64,000 nt of DNA from Staphylococcus delphini (GCF_900636325.1 NZ_LR134263.1:1240001-1304000); one strand, 5' to 3'; counted from the first letter of the stretch, positions 39,166 through 48,724 are shown. Numbers and translations are program-made. The notes: generated by a model from the letters alone, not told the origin.

Positions 39166-40437
39166 TTATGAAGATGTATTTGATTCTGTTAATGTAACGT
39201 CAACATCTTTTGTTTTACCATTGCGGTTGACTTTGAGTGTAATATGATCACCAGGTTTTTTATCTTTGTAGAGATACGATCTTAAATCTGTATCATTTTC
39301 GACTTTATGGCCGTCAATGGCAACGATGATGTCGCCTTTTTCAATATCAATGCCACGACGTTGTACTTGAGCGACATACACACCAGAATCTACGCCGCTA
39401 TTTGTTTTATATTGTTCTGGAATATCCGCAACGTTAATCATGCCGATACCGATAGAAGGGCGTTTAACTTCACCGTGTTTCACGAGTTCACCAATGATTA
39501 ATTTCACTTCATTACTTGGAATCGCAAATCCTATACCTTCAACTTGTGGTGCTGCAATTTTCATTGAGTTAATACCGACAAGGTTACCATCAATATCAAC
39601 TAATGCACCGCCTGAGTTACCAGGGTTAATCGCTGCATCTGTTTGAAGCACAGTCACTTTGTTTGCACCTGCAGACGTATCCGCTTCAATTGTACGTTCA
39701 CTTGCAGAAATAATACCTGACGTCACTGTGTTCGCAAATTCGAGTCCAAGTGGGTTACCCATCGCGAAAACCGAATCACCAGTTTTAACTTTTGATGAAT
39801 CGCCAAACGTGATCGCTTTAATATCATCTCTGTCTTTAATTTTAAGTACTGCAATATCTGTCAATGGGTCTGTACCGACAAGTTTCGCATCGACTTGTTT
39901 AGAATTGTGTAAATGAACTTTAATTGAAGAAGCACCTTCAATCACATGGTTGTTCGTGACGATAAAGGCATCTCCATTATTTTTTTCATAAACGACACCC
40001 GAACCGATGCCTGTGGGTTCAGCTTTAGCAGATTTACCTTGTAATAAATCACCTAAATTTTGGGCGCGTTGTTCGTTGATGACACCTACAATGGCGGGTG
40101 CTTGGTCATTAATCATCTCGTGCACTGATTTGTATTTATGACTTTTGCCATCAAGGGAATTACCACCTTTTTGATCGCTTGCTACTTTGACATCCGAGCC
40201 ATTTTGGTTGCCCCAAGGAAAGATGTTTGAAAAGCCGCCCGTAGCCCCGACTACAATGAGTGCACCTAAAATACCAGCAAGTAGTGAAACAAGAATCACT
40301 TTAAGCCATGGAAAATGAGGTTGCTTTGGAGGGGGTGACGTACGATAAGATGAAGCACGTTGACCATCATCTATCTGTTTGTTTTGATGCATTTCTTGTT
40401 GTTCTTTTGGTTGTTGTTCATTATCGTTTTCTCGCAT
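39166..40437 (-). CDS. htrA: HtrA-type membrane serine protease
   Basis: A surface quality-control protease of 423 aa, S1C family. There is a cytoplasmic Q-rich N-terminus and one transmembrane helix (VILVSLLAGILGALIVVGA, about residues 48-66). The catalytic triad is His in VTNNHVIEGA, Asp in LTDIAVLKI and Ser in NPGNSGGALV. A single PDZ domain occupies the C-terminal 100 residues. The length is close to the shorter of the two S. aureus HtrA proteins. It degrades misfolded exported proteins. Confidence 0.92.
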   Translation of the reverse strand: MRENDNEQQPKEQQEMHQNKQIDDGQRASSYRTSPPPKQPHFPWLKVILVSLLAGILGALIVVGATGGFSNIFPWGNQNGSDVKVASDQKGGNSLDGKSHKYKSVHEMINDQAPAIVGVINEQRAQNLGDLLQGKSAKAEPTGIGSGVVYEKNNGDAFIVTNNHVIEGASSIKVHLHNSKQVDAKLVGTDPLTDIAVLKIKDRDDIKAITFGDSSKVKTGDSVFAMGNPLGLEFANTVTSGIISASERTIEADTSAGANKVTVLQTDAAINPGNSGGALVDIDGNLVGINSMKIAAPQVEGIGFAIPSNEVKLIIGELVKHGEVKRPSIGIGMINVADIPEQYKTNSGVDSGVYVAQVQRRGIDIEKGDIIVAIDGHKVENDTDLRSYLYKDKKPGDHITLKVNRNGKTKDVDVTLTESNTSS

Positions 40438-40591
40438 AGAATTCCTCCTTTATTCATATTATGATAAATTTTTCAACGATTTACCAGTAGGATACTATCC
40501 AACTTTAGACCGATTTTAGAGAATGCTTGTTGAAAAGGTATGGAGATGATAGAATTTAAAGGATTAATCTAAAGTAAAAGCAGGTGTGAAC

Positions 40592-41209
40592 ATGTTATAT
40601 CATATTATCGGCAAGATCATTGAGCTCATTGTAGTGAAAGTACTGAAAAATTTAGAAGTGATTGGGCGAGGACATCAACCTAAGACGAATCGTTATGTCG
40701 TGACGTGTAATCATGAAAGTTATAACGAAATCTTATTGTTAGGTGTTTCATTATTGCCAAATCAAATTCATTACATGGCAAAGCAAGAATTATTTAAAAA
40801 CAAATATTTTGGCGGATTATTAACACGATTAAATGCCTTTCCAGTGAATCGTGAAAATCCAGGCCCAAGTACTTTGAAAACACCGGTAAAATTATTAAAA
40901 GACAATAAAATTGTAGGTATTTTTCCACAAGGGCATCGTACGACAGGAGAAACACCTTTAAAACGTGGTGCTGCGACGATTGCAATCTTAGCGAAACAAC
41001 CGATTTTACCAGCTGCCTATGTCGGTCCAACAAAATTACTCGGTTTATTTACTGGCAAAGCTTACATTAAGTTTGGTGAACCGATTGATACGACGAATTT
41101 GCCGAAAGATTTGAATCGTCAAGAGAAAGTGGATTATGTGACGCAGCAAATTAGTGCGCGTACGAAGCAGTTGCAAGATGAATTAAATGCTTATGTAAGA
41201 AACAAATAA
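40592..41209 (+). CDS. PlsC-like acyltransferase with altered catalytic motifs
   Basis: A lysophosphatidic-acid acyltransferase-fold protein of 205 aa (PlsC family, phospholipid synthesis at the membrane). Where PlsC has NHxxxxD, this has NHESYNE, with glutamate for aspartate; where PlsC has FPEGTRS it has FPQGHRT. FPVNRENPGPST fits the third conserved block (PxxR). The fold is clear, but both acidic positions differ, so the substrate or activity may differ. I set the start at the ATG at 40592, five bases after AGGTG. Confidence 0.8.
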   Translation: MLYHIIGKIIELIVVKVLKNLEVIGRGHQPKTNRYVVTCNHESYNEILLLGVSLLPNQIHYMAKQELFKNKYFGGLLTRLNAFPVNRENPGPSTLKTPVKLLKDNKIVGIFPQGHRTTGETPLKRGAATIAILAKQPILPAAYVGPTKLLGLFTGKAYIKFGEPIDTTNLPKDLNRQEKVDYVTQQISARTKQLQDELNAYVRNK

Positions 41210-41217
41210 GATAACAA

Positions 41218-41258
41218 AGCGATATGAGTTGTGATGACTTGTATCGCTATTTTTATTT
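41218..41258 (+). terminator. Terminator after the plsC-like gene
   Basis: AGCGATA pairs with TATCGCT, with a central stem, followed by ATTTTTATTTTT. Confidence 0.8.
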
Positions 41259-41415
41259 TTGATGTCATATTCAATTGTATGGTGCTCGTGTTTCCCGTGA
41301 ATGATGGTATCGTAACAAGGTAGAAAGTGCAGATGTGTAAAATCATCTTTAGGCATCTCAAGTCATCCATGTTATAATGTTTTTATCTGAATTTTCTGCA
41401 ATGGAGGGTCTAAGG

Positions 41416-42540
41416 ATGACGAAAGCGATACTTTTTGACGTAGATGGCGTGTTTTTGGATGAATCACGTTGTTTTGACGTTTCAGCTTTAACAGTGTACG
41501 AATTGTTAAATAGTACGGAATATTTGGGGTTAAAGTCACATGTAGATTTGTCACAGTTGACGGATGCGCAAATAACTGATATCCGTGCGACATTATTTAA
41601 AAACGATGTGATTTTAAACCGATTAAAATCAATGGGGATTAATTCAAACTGGGATATGTTATTTGTAGTGTTTTCAGTACATTTCATTGAATGTTTAACA
41701 CAGTTATCGCATGAGGCACGTTTAAATGTTTTGAATCCCGCACAATTTGATGAGACTACTTTGCGGAAAGTCGGTCAACAGCTTTCAAATAGCGATATCA
41801 ATTTTGAACGACCACTTCAATTTATTGAAAATGCTTCAGAAGGACGTTCACAAATTTATCAATCACTACAAAGTTATGCGATGACAGAACTTAATGTGGA
41901 GGAAGCAACACTTTTTGATATAGGTAGTCCATTATGGCAACTATCACAAGAAATTTATCAAGAGTGGTATTTAGGGACAACGCTTTATGAAGAAGTTGAG
42001 CAAAAAGTAGCGAAAACCGATTATAAGCGTGGCTACATTTATCATGAAATCGCATTGGCACCGATAGAGGATATCAAACAATTGTTAACAGATTTAAAAG
42101 CGGCTGGCTACCAACTGGCTATTGCGACAGGGCGGCCACGAACAGAAACGCTTGTGCCTTTTGAAACATTGGATTTATTGTCCTATTTTGATGATGCATT
42201 TATCGTTTCAGCGAGTGAAGTGTTAGAGGTGGAGTCACGATACCCGGAATTAAAACCGCTCGGAAAGCCGAACCCATTTAGTTATATTGCAGCATTCAAT
42301 GGTAATCAAAAACAAGACTATTACGATTATGCGACAAACCAAACGAATCGAATGGATCGAGAAACAGTCACGATTGTCGGCGATTCACTTGCAGATTTGT
42401 TCAGTGCGCAAACAGTTAATGCACAATTTATCGGGACATTGACGGGCTTGAAAGGGAAGGCCGCTGAAGCAGAATTAAAAGCACATGGCGCAGAAGTCAT
42501 TGTTGATAACGTATTGGATATTAGAGACATATTATTATAA
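41416..42540 (+). CDS. HAD-superfamily hydrolase
   Basis: A 374-aa haloacid dehalogenase-like phosphatase. Motif I is LFDVDGVFLDE (residues 6-16) with the two catalytic aspartates, and motif IV is IVGDSLADLFSA near residues 322-333. A large helical insertion separates them, longer than in typical HAD phosphatases. The start is set at the ATG of MTKAILFDVD at 41416 after GGAGGG. The substrate is unknown. Confidence 0.82.
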   Translation: MTKAILFDVDGVFLDESRCFDVSALTVYELLNSTEYLGLKSHVDLSQLTDAQITDIRATLFKNDVILNRLKSMGINSNWDMLFVVFSVHFIECLTQLSHEARLNVLNPAQFDETTLRKVGQQLSNSDINFERPLQFIENASEGRSQIYQSLQSYAMTELNVEEATLFDIGSPLWQLSQEIYQEWYLGTTLYEEVEQKVAKTDYKRGYIYHEIALAPIEDIKQLLTDLKAAGYQLAIATGRPRTETLVPFETLDLLSYFDDAFIVSASEVLEVESRYPELKPLGKPNPFSYIAAFNGNQKQDYYDYATNQTNRMDRETVTIVGDSLADLFSAQTVNAQFIGTLTGLKGKAAEAELKAHGAEVIVDNVLDIRDILL

Positions 42541-42548
42541 AAAGTAGG

Positions 42549-42585
42549 AAGAGGCTGGGGACAACAGATGAGTTTCCCAGCCTCT
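42549..42585. terminator. Bidirectional terminator before serA
   Basis: AAGAGGCTGGG pairs with CCCAGCCTCT between the HAD gene and serA. Confidence 0.8.
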
Positions 42586-42596
42586 ATGCATGACAT

Positions 42597-44192
42597 TTAT
42601 GATGCATCTAATGTGACTTGTAAAACGCTTTGGAAGCCGTCGATTTCTAATAATGCTTCACGCACAGTTTGATTAATCGGATGATCGATAGATAAGATCA
42701 TCATCGCATCGCCACCAATTTGAGAACGACCTAAATGCATAGAAGCAATGTTGACACCATGCTCACCTAAAATTTGTCCTGTTTTACCGACAATGCCAGG
42801 GCGGTCAAAATGATGAATGACGAGCTGATAATGTTCCGGTTTGAAGTCAACAGGATAGTCATTAATCCGTACAATGCGAGGACCAAAACCGTTTAATACC
42901 GTTGCACCGATCTTCACCACATCTCCTTTATTGATAAGTTCTAGCTCGATATAGTTACTGAATCCTTTTTTCTTTTTCGTTTTTTCAATCGTATACGTCA
43001 CATTTTGTTCATTTAATAACACGAGCGCATTAATTAAATTCACGTGATCGCCCATATCTTGTTCGAGTACACCTTTAACGAGTGTCCGCGTGATGAGACT
43101 CGTATCATCTAACGCAATGTCGCCTGCATATGTAATCTTAAGCATACGAGGGGCTTTTGGAAGGAGTTGAATGCCGACTTTACCTGTCGTTTTAGCCAAA
43201 TCGACAAACGGTTTAAGTTCTTCATCTTCATTAAATACACCACTTGGCGCATTGACCGCATTAGCAACATTTTCATGTTTAATAATGTCGATAATTTCTT
43301 GCGCAACTGACACCGCCACTTTCTCTTGTGCCTCAAGTGTAGACGCACCTAAATGAGGTGTGACAATGATTTTTGGATGTTTCGTTACCGGTGAATTAAT
43401 TGCAGGTTCACTTTCAAAGACATCCAACGCAGCACCGGCAATTTTATTTTGATCTAACGCTTCAATTAATGCATTTTCATCAATAATGCCACCACGTGCC
43501 ACGTTAATGATTTGCAAGTTCGGCTTGGCTTGATTGAAAAAGTTGGCGTTTACGATACCCTTTGTCTTTTCTGTAAGCGGTGCATGCACGGTCACAAAGT
43601 CTGCTTGTTGCGCAATTTCATCCACTGTCGCTCTCGTAAATTCTAACTCTTTCGCTTTTTCTTCACTTAAATAAGGATCATAGGCTAAAACGCGCATCCC
43701 AAAGCTTTGTAAACGTTTCGCCACACCTGTACCGATACGACCGGTACCAATGACACCGAGCGTTTTTTGATACAATTCAGTCCCACGAAATGTTTTACGA
43801 TCCCATTCGCCGTTACTAAGTGAAGCATGGGCTTGTGGGATATTTCGTGCCATACTTAAAATCATAGCGACAGAATGTTCAGTGGCAGAAATTGTATTCC
43901 CATCAGGTGCATTGATGACGATAATGCCTTCTTTAGTTGCTGTTTCAGTATCAATGTTATCGACACCCACACCCGCACGTGCGACAACTTTTAATTTTTG
44001 ACCTGCTTTCAATATATCGGCAGTCACAGTCGTTTGGCTTCGAACAATTAAAGCATCATAGTCTTGAATAGCATCGATCAACTCTGCTTCAGATAAACCT
44101 GTTTGGTGAACGACGTCAAAATCGGCATCGTCATTTAAACTTTTCAATCCTTCTACTGAAATAGGGTCCGCGACTAAAACTTTATAACTCAT
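42597..44192 (-). CDS. serA: D-3-phosphoglycerate dehydrogenase
   Basis: The first step of the phosphorylated serine pathway, NAD-dependent. At 531 aa it is the long form with an extra intervening domain and a C-terminal ACT domain. The NAD-binding motif is VIGTGRIGTGVAKRL near residues 145-159 and the catalytic segment NVARGGIIDE near 228-237. The ACT domain reads HHFDRPGIVGKTGQIL near residues 463-478. It overlaps the upstream aminotransferase by 11 bases, so they form an operon. GGAGGT precedes the ATG. Confidence 0.95.
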   Translation of the reverse strand: MSYKVLVADPISVEGLKSLNDDADFDVVHQTGLSEAELIDAIQDYDALIVRSQTTVTADILKAGQKLKVVARAGVGVDNIDTETATKEGIIVINAPDGNTISATEHSVAMILSMARNIPQAHASLSNGEWDRKTFRGTELYQKTLGVIGTGRIGTGVAKRLQSFGMRVLAYDPYLSEEKAKELEFTRATVDEIAQQADFVTVHAPLTEKTKGIVNANFFNQAKPNLQIINVARGGIIDENALIEALDQNKIAGAALDVFESEPAINSPVTKHPKIIVTPHLGASTLEAQEKVAVSVAQEIIDIIKHENVANAVNAPSGVFNEDEELKPFVDLAKTTGKVGIQLLPKAPRMLKITYAGDIALDDTSLITRTLVKGVLEQDMGDHVNLINALVLLNEQNVTYTIEKTKKKKGFSNYIELELINKGDVVKIGATVLNGFGPRIVRINDYPVDFKPEHYQLVIHHFDRPGIVGKTGQILGEHGVNIASMHLGRSQIGGDAMMILSIDHPINQTVREALLEIDGFQSVLQVTLDAS

Positions 44193-45342
44193 GATGAATA
44201 ACCTCCAAAAATGCTTTTGTTGCAGTACCGATATACGAATGTTTGCGATACTGAGTTAAAATAACTTCGAGTGCTGCGACAAACGGTAATAAATCAAAAG
44301 GCGAAATAAAGCCCATATGACCAACGCGTAAAATGTGGCCTTTTAATTTACCTTGTCCCCCTGCGATCGTAATATTGAATTGTGACTTTAATTCATTTTT
44401 AATCTGTTTTAATTCTGCTTCATCTTTCGGTATAAAGGCTGTGACAGTAGGGGATGCATCATCATCAGCAACGAGTAAATCTAATTCTAATTGTCGTAAT
44501 GCTGCACGCACAGCATCTCTCATCACATAGTGGCGCTGAATAACGTGTTCAAAGCCTTCTTCTTCAACCATGTGGCCATATTCAACGACGCCTCTAAAAG
44601 TCGATACGTTAGGCGTGAATGGTGTCGAATGTGCCTCTAATGAAGCGTGATGTTTTGCTAAGTCTAAATAAAAACGTGGTGTCGTTACGGATTTGAAACG
44701 TGTCAATGCACGATCATTATATGCTACGAATGCGACACCGGGAGGCAACATCAACGCTTTTTGACTACCAGCAACGAGTACATCGATTTGATCGCGTTCA
44801 AGGTCAACATCAACTGCACCGATACAACTCACACCATCCACGACGAAATAAATATTGTCATCGTGTGCTTTCAACGCATGTCCAAGTTCAGCTACAGGGT
44901 GAAGGACAGCAGTCGACGTTTCACAATACTGTGTGAATACTGCAGTAATGGGTACATTAAGATTTTGAATCGTTGTAATCACTTTATTGACATCGAGCGC
45001 TTGACCCCATTCAACTTGAAGGACATGAACGTGTTCGTAATACGTTTCTGCAATTTGTTTGAAACGATTTCCGAATGCACCCGACACTATGACGAGAATA
45101 TGATCATCAGGATTGACGATATTCAACATACTCGCTTCTAATGCACTCGTACCACTCGACGTTAAAATGATGACATCATGTTGACTACCGAAAATAGGTT
45201 TTAATGAACGAAATGCAGTTTCAGCAATGTGTTCAAAATCAGGTGAACGATGCCCCACCATGGGTAAATTCATTGCGGCTTGGATACGTTGGGGGATAGG
45301 GGTAGGGCCAGGTGTTAAAAGTAATGAATGATGGGTATACAT
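44182..45342 (-). CDS. Class V aminotransferase (alanine-glyoxylate/phosphoserine type)
   Basis: A PLP-dependent class V aminotransferase of 386 aa. The opening LLTPGPTPIP and the lysine in VAGSQKALMLPPG (about residues 191-203) are hallmarks of the alanine-glyoxylate/PucG/SgaA group. It lies directly upstream of, and overlaps, serA. That strongly suggests it supplies the phosphoserine or a related transamination step, but the family also includes glyoxylate enzymes and I cannot choose from the sequence. GGAGG precedes the ATG. Confidence 0.85.
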   Translation of the reverse strand: MYTHHSLLLTPGPTPIPQRIQAAMNLPMVGHRSPDFEHIAETAFRSLKPIFGSQHDVIILTSSGTSALEASMLNIVNPDDHILVIVSGAFGNRFKQIAETYYEHVHVLQVEWGQALDVNKVITTIQNLNVPITAVFTQYCETSTAVLHPVAELGHALKAHDDNIYFVVDGVSCIGAVDVDLERDQIDVLVAGSQKALMLPPGVAFVAYNDRALTRFKSVTTPRFYLDLAKHHASLEAHSTPFTPNVSTFRGVVEYGHMVEEEGFEHVIQRHYVMRDAVRAALRQLELDLLVADDDASPTVTAFIPKDEAELKQIKNELKSQFNITIAGGQGKLKGHILRVGHMGFISPFDLLPFVAALEVILTQYRKHSYIGTATKAFLEVIHHEL

Positions 45343-45460
45343 AGAAAACCTCCTCCAGTAATATTTTTACATTTTACCAAATTTTCTGACATATTAATAG
45401 ATAGAAGATGTGAAAATTCTGTAAATCATTATGGCATTTGAAGGGAATGCTTTTAAAGAC

Positions 45461-45496
45461 ACCATACCGAGCATAGGAAAGAGCACTCAGTATGGT
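45461..45496 (-). terminator. Terminator of the OsmC-family gene
   Basis: ACCATAC pairs with GTATGGT, with a further GAG/CTC stem. On the minus strand it is followed by GTCTTTAAAA. Confidence 0.55.
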
Positions 45497-45502
45497 TTAA
45501 CA

Positions 45503-45961
45503 TTAATGTGCAGTGGCTACAATGACAGTAGGGTGCACTTCAATGTCGACGTTACCTCTGATACTATTGGAAATCATACAATTTTTATCCGCAATCGTAA
45601 GCAGTTTCGATAAACGCTTTTCTAGTTGTGCTTGTTGTGTATCATCTTGTACATAAATTTTAGGTTCATGCACGATACGGTTCATTTTAAAACGTTGTCC
45701 ATCAAATTGTGCTTCGCCATAACTATTCATCTCAATTTTAGTAGCGGTGAGATGTGCACGTTCTAACGTAGCGGCTAAAGAAATTGTCATACAACTTGCG
45801 GCAGCGCTCACGAGAAGTTCATCAGGATTGGTACCTGTTCCGACGCCTCCGAGTGAAGCGGGAATTGAGACAGGATGTTCTATAACGTCACCTTGCACTT
45901 GGCCGACGTCATTGCGCCCCCCTTGCCATGTGACTCGTACTGGAAATTGATGTTCAATCAA
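45503..45961 (-). CDS. OsmC-family peroxiredoxin (SACOL1771 type)
   Basis: A 152-aa OsmC/Ohr-fold thiol peroxidase. The two redox cysteines are in VSAAASCMTISLA (about residues 51-63) and ADKNCMISNSIRG (about 126-138). The size and spacing match the SACOL1771 subfamily. The start is a TTG at 45961, nine bases after GGAG, since no ATG or GTG lies nearby in frame. Such enzymes detoxify organic hydroperoxides using dithiol donors. Confidence 0.82.
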   Translation of the reverse strand: MIEHQFPVRVTWQGGRNDVGQVQGDVIEHPVSIPASLGGVGTGTNPDELLVSAAASCMTISLAATLERAHLTATKIEMNSYGEAQFDGQRFKMNRIVHEPKIYVQDDTQQAQLEKRLSKLLTIADKNCMISNSIRGNVDIEVHPTVIVATAH

Positions 45962-46035
45962 AATACTTCACTCCTTCATCATATATGTTAAGTTAAGTGT
46001 AGTAGAAAGAAGATAGAATTGAAAGGAAGACTCTT

Positions 46036-46782
46036 ATGACCCAATTGACCAAACCAATGAAAGACTTTCAAATCATCGCGCATCGTGGTCTTTCAAACAT
46101 ATATCCTGAAAATACGCGTTCAGCCTATCAAGCAGCGTTAGGGAAGCATATTGACATGTTAGAAATAGATTTACATATGACCAAAGATCAAGTCCTCGTG
46201 GCCATTCATGATGATACCATTGACCGCACTTCTAATCATTCAGGTGCAATTAAAAATTTAACGTTAGATGAATTGCGGACGTTTGATTTTGGAAGTTGGA
46301 AAGAAGGCTGTCAACCTGAAGCAATCATGACATTTAATGAGGTGCTGACGTTAGCAAAAAACTATTCTAAAACATTGCTCATCGAAATTAAAAAGCCAAA
46401 GCAATATCCAGGTATTGAAGAAGCGATTGTAGCGACAATCAAACAACATCACTTTCCGTTTAATCGGGTTATTTTACAGTCATTTGATCAACAAAGTGTT
46501 CAAAAATTACATCAATTGGCCCCGCACATTCGATTAGGTGTGTTACTCAGTTTACGTCAATATCGTTTTAAACAACCGTCATTTGAGGAGATTGCGACAT
46601 ATGCTGATTATGCAAATCCTAACTTCAAATTGATTAATAAAAAATGGATGAAGCGAGCGCATGAGCATGGGTTAAAAGTGATGCCTTACACCGTGAATCG
46701 TGTGGAAGATGCGAAACGACTCATTTCATTGGGGATAGACGGACTGATTTCCGATGCCCCACATATATTATTTAAGTTGTAA
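46036..46782 (+). CDS. Glycerophosphodiester phosphodiesterase
   Basis: A GDPD-family TIM-barrel enzyme of 248 aa that cleaves glycerophosphodiesters to glycerol 3-phosphate and an alcohol. IIAHRGLSNIYPENTRSAY and LEIDLHMTKDQVLVAIHD carry the catalytic histidines and metal-binding acids. There is no signal peptide, so it is probably cytoplasmic (UgpQ/YhdW-like) rather than secreted GlpQ. Confidence 0.9.
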   Translation: MTQLTKPMKDFQIIAHRGLSNIYPENTRSAYQAALGKHIDMLEIDLHMTKDQVLVAIHDDTIDRTSNHSGAIKNLTLDELRTFDFGSWKEGCQPEAIMTFNEVLTLAKNYSKTLLIEIKKPKQYPGIEEAIVATIKQHHFPFNRVILQSFDQQSVQKLHQLAPHIRLGVLLSLRQYRFKQPSFEEIATYADYANPNFKLINKKWMKRAHEHGLKVMPYTVNRVEDAKRLISLGIDGLISDAPHILFKL

Positions 46783-46788
46783 TAGAAC

Positions 46789-46826
46789 AAGGGCGACACA
46801 TCCAATTAAAAGATGCGTGGCCCTTG
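46789..46826. terminator. Terminator between GDPD and the OCD-family gene
   Basis: CAAGGGC..ACATC pairs with GATGC..GCCCTTG between convergent genes. T-runs are weak. Confidence 0.55.
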
Positions 46827-46831
46827 AATCA

Positions 46832-47785
46832 TTATTGTTGAATTAAACGTTCATATGCGCCTAAAGCGACAGCAAGATCGAAATGCGCTGCCCCGACACA
46901 TTTGAACACTGTAATACTCTCGTCATTTGTGCGTTGAAGTGTGCCATTGAGTGACAATGCTTTTAAATCCCCGTCGACATCTTCAAATTTAAAAATACCT
47001 TTTTCATTCGCTTCAATGATTTCTCCAGCTTCTTCTTTGACGCCTTCAATATCATCGAAAAAGACTTTATCTGCTTTCGGTAAGATACGATTATCAATTT
47101 CTTTCATATCAGGACGATACGAACCGATACCATTAATGTGCGTTCCCGGTTGAATCGTATCCGCATCAAAAACAGGTTCAGCAGATTGTGTTTGACAGTT
47201 AATAATGTCAGCTTGTTCGACAAGTTGTTTCACATCATCAACCACTTCAACGGTTAATTTTGGAAATGCCTCTACCACTCGCGATTTAAAATCTTCTGCT
47301 TTAGCAATTGTACGGTTATACAGAATAACGCGATCAATGTCTCGAACTTCAATATTCGCAAGTAGTTGCTCGAATGCCATACCCCCTGTACCGATCATAC
47401 CAAGTGTCGTAGTGTTTTTACGGCTTAAATATTTCGTCGCAATGCCACTGAGCGCGCCTGTACGTAAACGTGTTAAATAACTTCCATCCAAGCTTGCGAC
47501 ATGTTCACCCGTTTCAAGGTCAGTCACAATGATGTTACCTTGTGTCGTTGGTCGACCATGTTGCGGGTTATCAGGTGTAATCGAAGTGATTTTAACAATA
47601 CCTAGTTGACGCCCGGTATGGACACAAGGCATGTAAAGCATTGATTTTGCGCCATCACCCGTTGGAATTACAATCCTTTGATCAAGACGAATCCCATCCA
47701 TATCTGTAAATAATTGTTCAATGTCTTGAATCGCATCAGACATATGATACGTATTTTTCACTGTTGCTTCATTAAAAACTTTCAT
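46832..47785 (-). CDS. Ornithine cyclodeaminase/mu-crystallin family protein
   Basis: A 317-aa NAD(P)-binding protein of the OCD family. The dinucleotide motif TLGMIGTGGMAFEQLLA is near residues 127-143 and the substrate-binding arginine is likely in SYLTRLRTGALSGIA near 102-116. Members act as ornithine cyclodeaminase, alanine dehydrogenase or ketimine reductase, and SbnB in siderophore synthesis is related. With no biosynthetic neighbours the substrate is unresolved. It is the last gene before the prophage remnant. Confidence 0.82.
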   Translation of the reverse strand: MKVFNEATVKNTYHMSDAIQDIEQLFTDMDGIRLDQRIVIPTGDGAKSMLYMPCVHTGRQLGIVKITSITPDNPQHGRPTTQGNIIVTDLETGEHVASLDGSYLTRLRTGALSGIATKYLSRKNTTTLGMIGTGGMAFEQLLANIEVRDIDRVILYNRTIAKAEDFKSRVVEAFPKLTVEVVDDVKQLVEQADIINCQTQSAEPVFDADTIQPGTHINGIGSYRPDMKEIDNRILPKADKVFFDDIEGVKEEAGEIIEANEKGIFKFEDVDGDLKALSLNGTLQRTNDESITVFKCVGAAHFDLAVALGAYERLIQQ

Positions 47786-48134
47786 CAGTGCTACACGTCT
47801 CCTTTGTTAAGTTTACTATCAGTATAGAGGAAATACGACATGATGTAAAAAGAGCAAGTTTCGTTTGAGGGTGATCATTTGTGAATTGAGGCGTGAGCTA
47901 TATGTGTTTAAGCCATTTGAGCGTCGAAGAATAAGGTCTCAACTTTACAAAACGCACAAAAACGAACGTCAATGAGACAATCTTTATTACTAAATGTAAC
48001 ATGATATTGTAAATGTATTTATAAAGATATATGATAAAACTATCATTAAGCGTTGGACGAGTGGATATCGCATCGAATTTGTAGACATTTCAGTAAGATG
48101 GCTCTATCATGCCGAACAGAAAGGATAATCAGTA

Positions 48135-48328
48135 ATGAAACTATGGTTATACGTGGGAAGATATGTACGGATTGATGTAACTGATGGTGAACAATTCGTG
48201 GGGAAAGCTGTTGACTATGAAGATGAAATAGCGAATAACAGTGGAGAAGACTCTATATGTTTGGATATAAGGGGCGATTAGTTGAATTTGATGAAAGCGA
48301 AATTAAATCGATAGTTATTTTAGATTAA
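48135..48328 (+). pseudogene. Frameshifted LSm-like immunity gene, copy 1
   Basis: It starts MKLWLYVGRYVRIDVTDGEQ and has the same layout as the intact copies, but it hits a stop in mid-frame after LDIRGD (near 48280). The tail EFDESEIKSIVILD resumes in another frame. The total length is 194 nt against 195 for copy 2, so a one-base deletion explains the break. Confidence 0.8.
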
Positions 48329-48391
48329 GTATTTAAGATTATTTCATCACTGACGACAGACGTTATTGGAGAAACATTGGGGTCGTTGATT

Positions 48392-48509
48392 TTTGGTGAA
48401 ATGATCATTAAATATCATACAAATGCTCGCTTTATAGAGACGAGATGGGGACGATGCATTATTTATAAACGGAACTGATGTAATTGCCGAATGGAAGAAG
48501 GGGAAAATA
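48392..48509 (+). pseudogene. Degenerate toxin-tip remnant A
   Basis: It aligns with the last 39 codons of the MuF-toxin gene (FG..I......FIET) but is heavily diverged and has lost its frame near the end. It lies directly before immunity copy 2, in the place the toxin 3' end occupies before copy 5. Confidence 0.6.
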
Positions 48510-48704
48510 ATGAAATTATGGACTTATGTAGGGGAAAATGTACGAATAGAATTGAAGAATGGACAACAATTCACCGGTAAAGCTGATGATTATGACGATG
48601 AAATGGATAATGAAAGCGGAGAAGATTCTATAAATTTATATGATGGTATATGTTTATATGATTTTAATGAAAGCGAAATAAAATCGATTGAAATTTTAGA
48701 TTAA
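48510..48704 (+). CDS. LSm-like putative immunity protein, copy 2
   Basis: A 64-aa protein. The N-terminal half (GENVRIELKNGQQFTGKADDYDDE) has the beta-strand/glycine pattern of an Sm/LSm fold, and the acidic middle is followed by the conserved tail SEIKSIEILD. No toxin gene precedes it, only a degraded tip, so it is an orphan. Role inferred: it may bind and block the Ntox50-type toxin encoded about 2 kb downstream, or related toxins of competitors. The ribosome binding site is GAAGGGG. Confidence 0.7.
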   Translation: MKLWTYVGENVRIELKNGQQFTGKADDYDDEMDNESGEDSINLYDGICLYDFNESEIKSIEILD

Positions 48705-48724
48705 GCAAGTGGAAGTCACCGTTT

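Noticed and set aside
44761-45141. 126-codon plus-strand frame
   Set aside because: It is antisense to the class V aminotransferase, which has clear motifs and a ribosome binding site.
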